A DNA stretch of 64,000 bases from Nocardia transvalensis (GTDB taxonomy: Bacteria; Actinomycetota; Actinomycetes; Mycobacteriales; Mycobacteriaceae): the NCBI RefSeq assembly GCF_015477765.1, contig NZ_JADLQQ010000011.1, forward strand, positions 186,001 to 250,000, read 5' to 3'. The position numbers and the translations under genes were made by a program. The notes below the pieces were generated by a model, which did not search any database, was not told the DNA's origin, and was given only the letters and a program-made list of their open reading frames with translations. How positions within the stretch are numbered: position 1 is the first letter of the stretch; every line of letters begins with the position of its first letter. Of this stretch, positions 63,329 to 64,000 are shown piece after piece.

Positions 63329-64000
63329 GTGCTGGAACCGAATGGACCACTGCCGCCCGAGATCTACTGGCGCCGCCGTCTGCTCGCCATCGCAGCGTTG
63401 GTGATCGTGCTCGCGCTGGTGATCTGGCTGGCGATCTTCCTGCTGCGCAGCGGCGGCAAGAACGACACCAAGGCCGCCGCGACCACCACATCGGCCGCGG
63501 CGAGCAAGGCCGCCGCGGTCGACGGTTCGAGCACCTCCGCCACCGCACCGTCCGGAACCTCCACCAGCGCGGCGGCGACCACCAACGCCACCGCCAGCGG
63601 TTCGCCCGCACAATGCCCGGACCAGTCGCTGGCCTTGAAGGTGTCGGTGGCCCAGCCGACCTACAAGGCGGGTGAGCAGCCGGTGTTCCACATCGTCATC
63701 ACCAATATTTCGACCACGGCCTGCACCCGCGATATGGGTTCCGGGCTGCAGCAGGTATCGGTGCAGTCGCTCGACGGCCAGCGACGGCTGTGGTCGAGCA
63801 CCGACTGCGATCAGGGCGGCCCCGCCGATATGCGCACGCTGAACGGCGGCCAGCAGGCGGAATTCACCCTCACCTGGTCGGGCACGACCTCGCAGCCCCA
63901 TTGCGCGGGCGAGCGGGTTCCGGTGCCGCCGGGCGCCTATGCCGTTGTCGCCCAATTCGGTTCGGTGCACAGCGCCCCGGAACCGTTCAACATCGCGTAA
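63329..64000 (+). CDS. Membrane-anchored secreted protein (Rv3587c-like)
   Basis: 223 residues, complete, ending with TAA at the window edge. Cytoplasmic head with RRR, one transmembrane helix (about 18-41), an Ala/Thr/Ser-rich linker (about 47-92), then a compact extracellular domain with four Cys and an Ig-like pattern (VFHIVITNISTTAC, PPGAYAVVAQFG). Synteny with canB suggests the Rv3587c counterpart; function unknown. Confidence 0.82.
   Translation: MLEPNGPLPPEIYWRRRLLAIAALVIVLALVIWLAIFLLRSGGKNDTKAAATTTSAAASKAAAVDGSSTSATAPSGTSTSAAATTNATASGSPAQCPDQSLALKVSVAQPTYKAGEQPVFHIVITNISTTACTRDMGSGLQQVSVQSLDGQRRLWSSTDCDQGGPADMRTLNGGQQAEFTLTWSGTTSQPHCAGERVPVPPGAYAVVAQFGSVHSAPEPFNIA

Overview
The window reads as chromosomal DNA from a GC-rich mycolic-acid actinobacterium, most likely Nocardia or a close Rhodococcus-type relative. 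The support is the very high GC, frequent GTG starts, ATGA/GTGA/TGATG gene overlaps, and strong gene-by-gene similarity (from remembered sequences, no search run) to the Mycobacterium tuberculosis Rv3526-Rv3589 neighbourhood. No rRNA, tRNA, insertion sequence, prophage or CRISPR array was seen.

Left edge (1-3990): the 3' part of an EspR-like DNA-binding protein ends at a clear terminator hairpin. It converges on a minus-strand operon encoding a secreted Gly-Ser-Ala/Pro repeat protein, an ImmA/IrrE-type HELGH metallopeptidase and a multi-pass membrane protein. This is the least understood module here.

Sterol rings C/D (3991-23430): this is a KstR2-type regulon with three matching operators (5715, 14783, 17750). 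It holds two SDRs, echA20, ipdA, ipdB, ipdC, fadA6, kstR2, ipdF, fadE30, fadD3, an additional enoyl-CoA hydratase, and fadE31-fadE32-fadE33. Together they activate the propanoate side chain of HIP, reduce and oxidise the bicyclic core, open it hydrolytically and beta-oxidise the remainder. Two blocks interrupt the cluster: alpha/beta-hydrolase, TetR and molybdopterin oxidoreductase (9286-12892), and a hypothetical gene (14875-15612).

Miscellaneous block (23431-28448): an amino-acid permease, a DUF427 protein, a TetR-SDR-cupin operon, and a tandem pair of tiny secreted paralogues.

Sterol rings A/B and side chain (28468-54690): kshA with a small partner gene diverges from hsaA-hsaD-hsaC-hsaB over KstR-type boxes. 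Then come an ECF41-type sigma factor with a flavoprotein, an APH-fold kinase and a DUF2510 protein. hsaF-hsaG-hsaE diverges from kstD and a MaoC hydratase over further KstR-type boxes. A MoxR-DUF58-DUF4129 operon follows. Finally a six-gene operon fadE34-chsE1-chsE2-chsH2-chsH1-ltp2 faces kstR across a perfect KstR palindrome.

Right edge (55626-64000): a trehalose-phosphatase/GH15 fusion, a zinc-type ABC importer (znuA-znuC-znuB) behind a Zur-like box and a GC-rich tandem repeat, mutY, canB (beta-carbonic anhydrase) and a membrane-anchored secreted protein.

The bulk of the window is therefore known sterol catabolism in an order partly different from M. tuberculosis. The least explained pieces are the repeat protein/metallopeptidase/membrane operon, the tandem secreted peptides, a 26-codon membrane ORF beside a palindrome, the insertion in ChsE2, and the OtsB-GH15 fusion.
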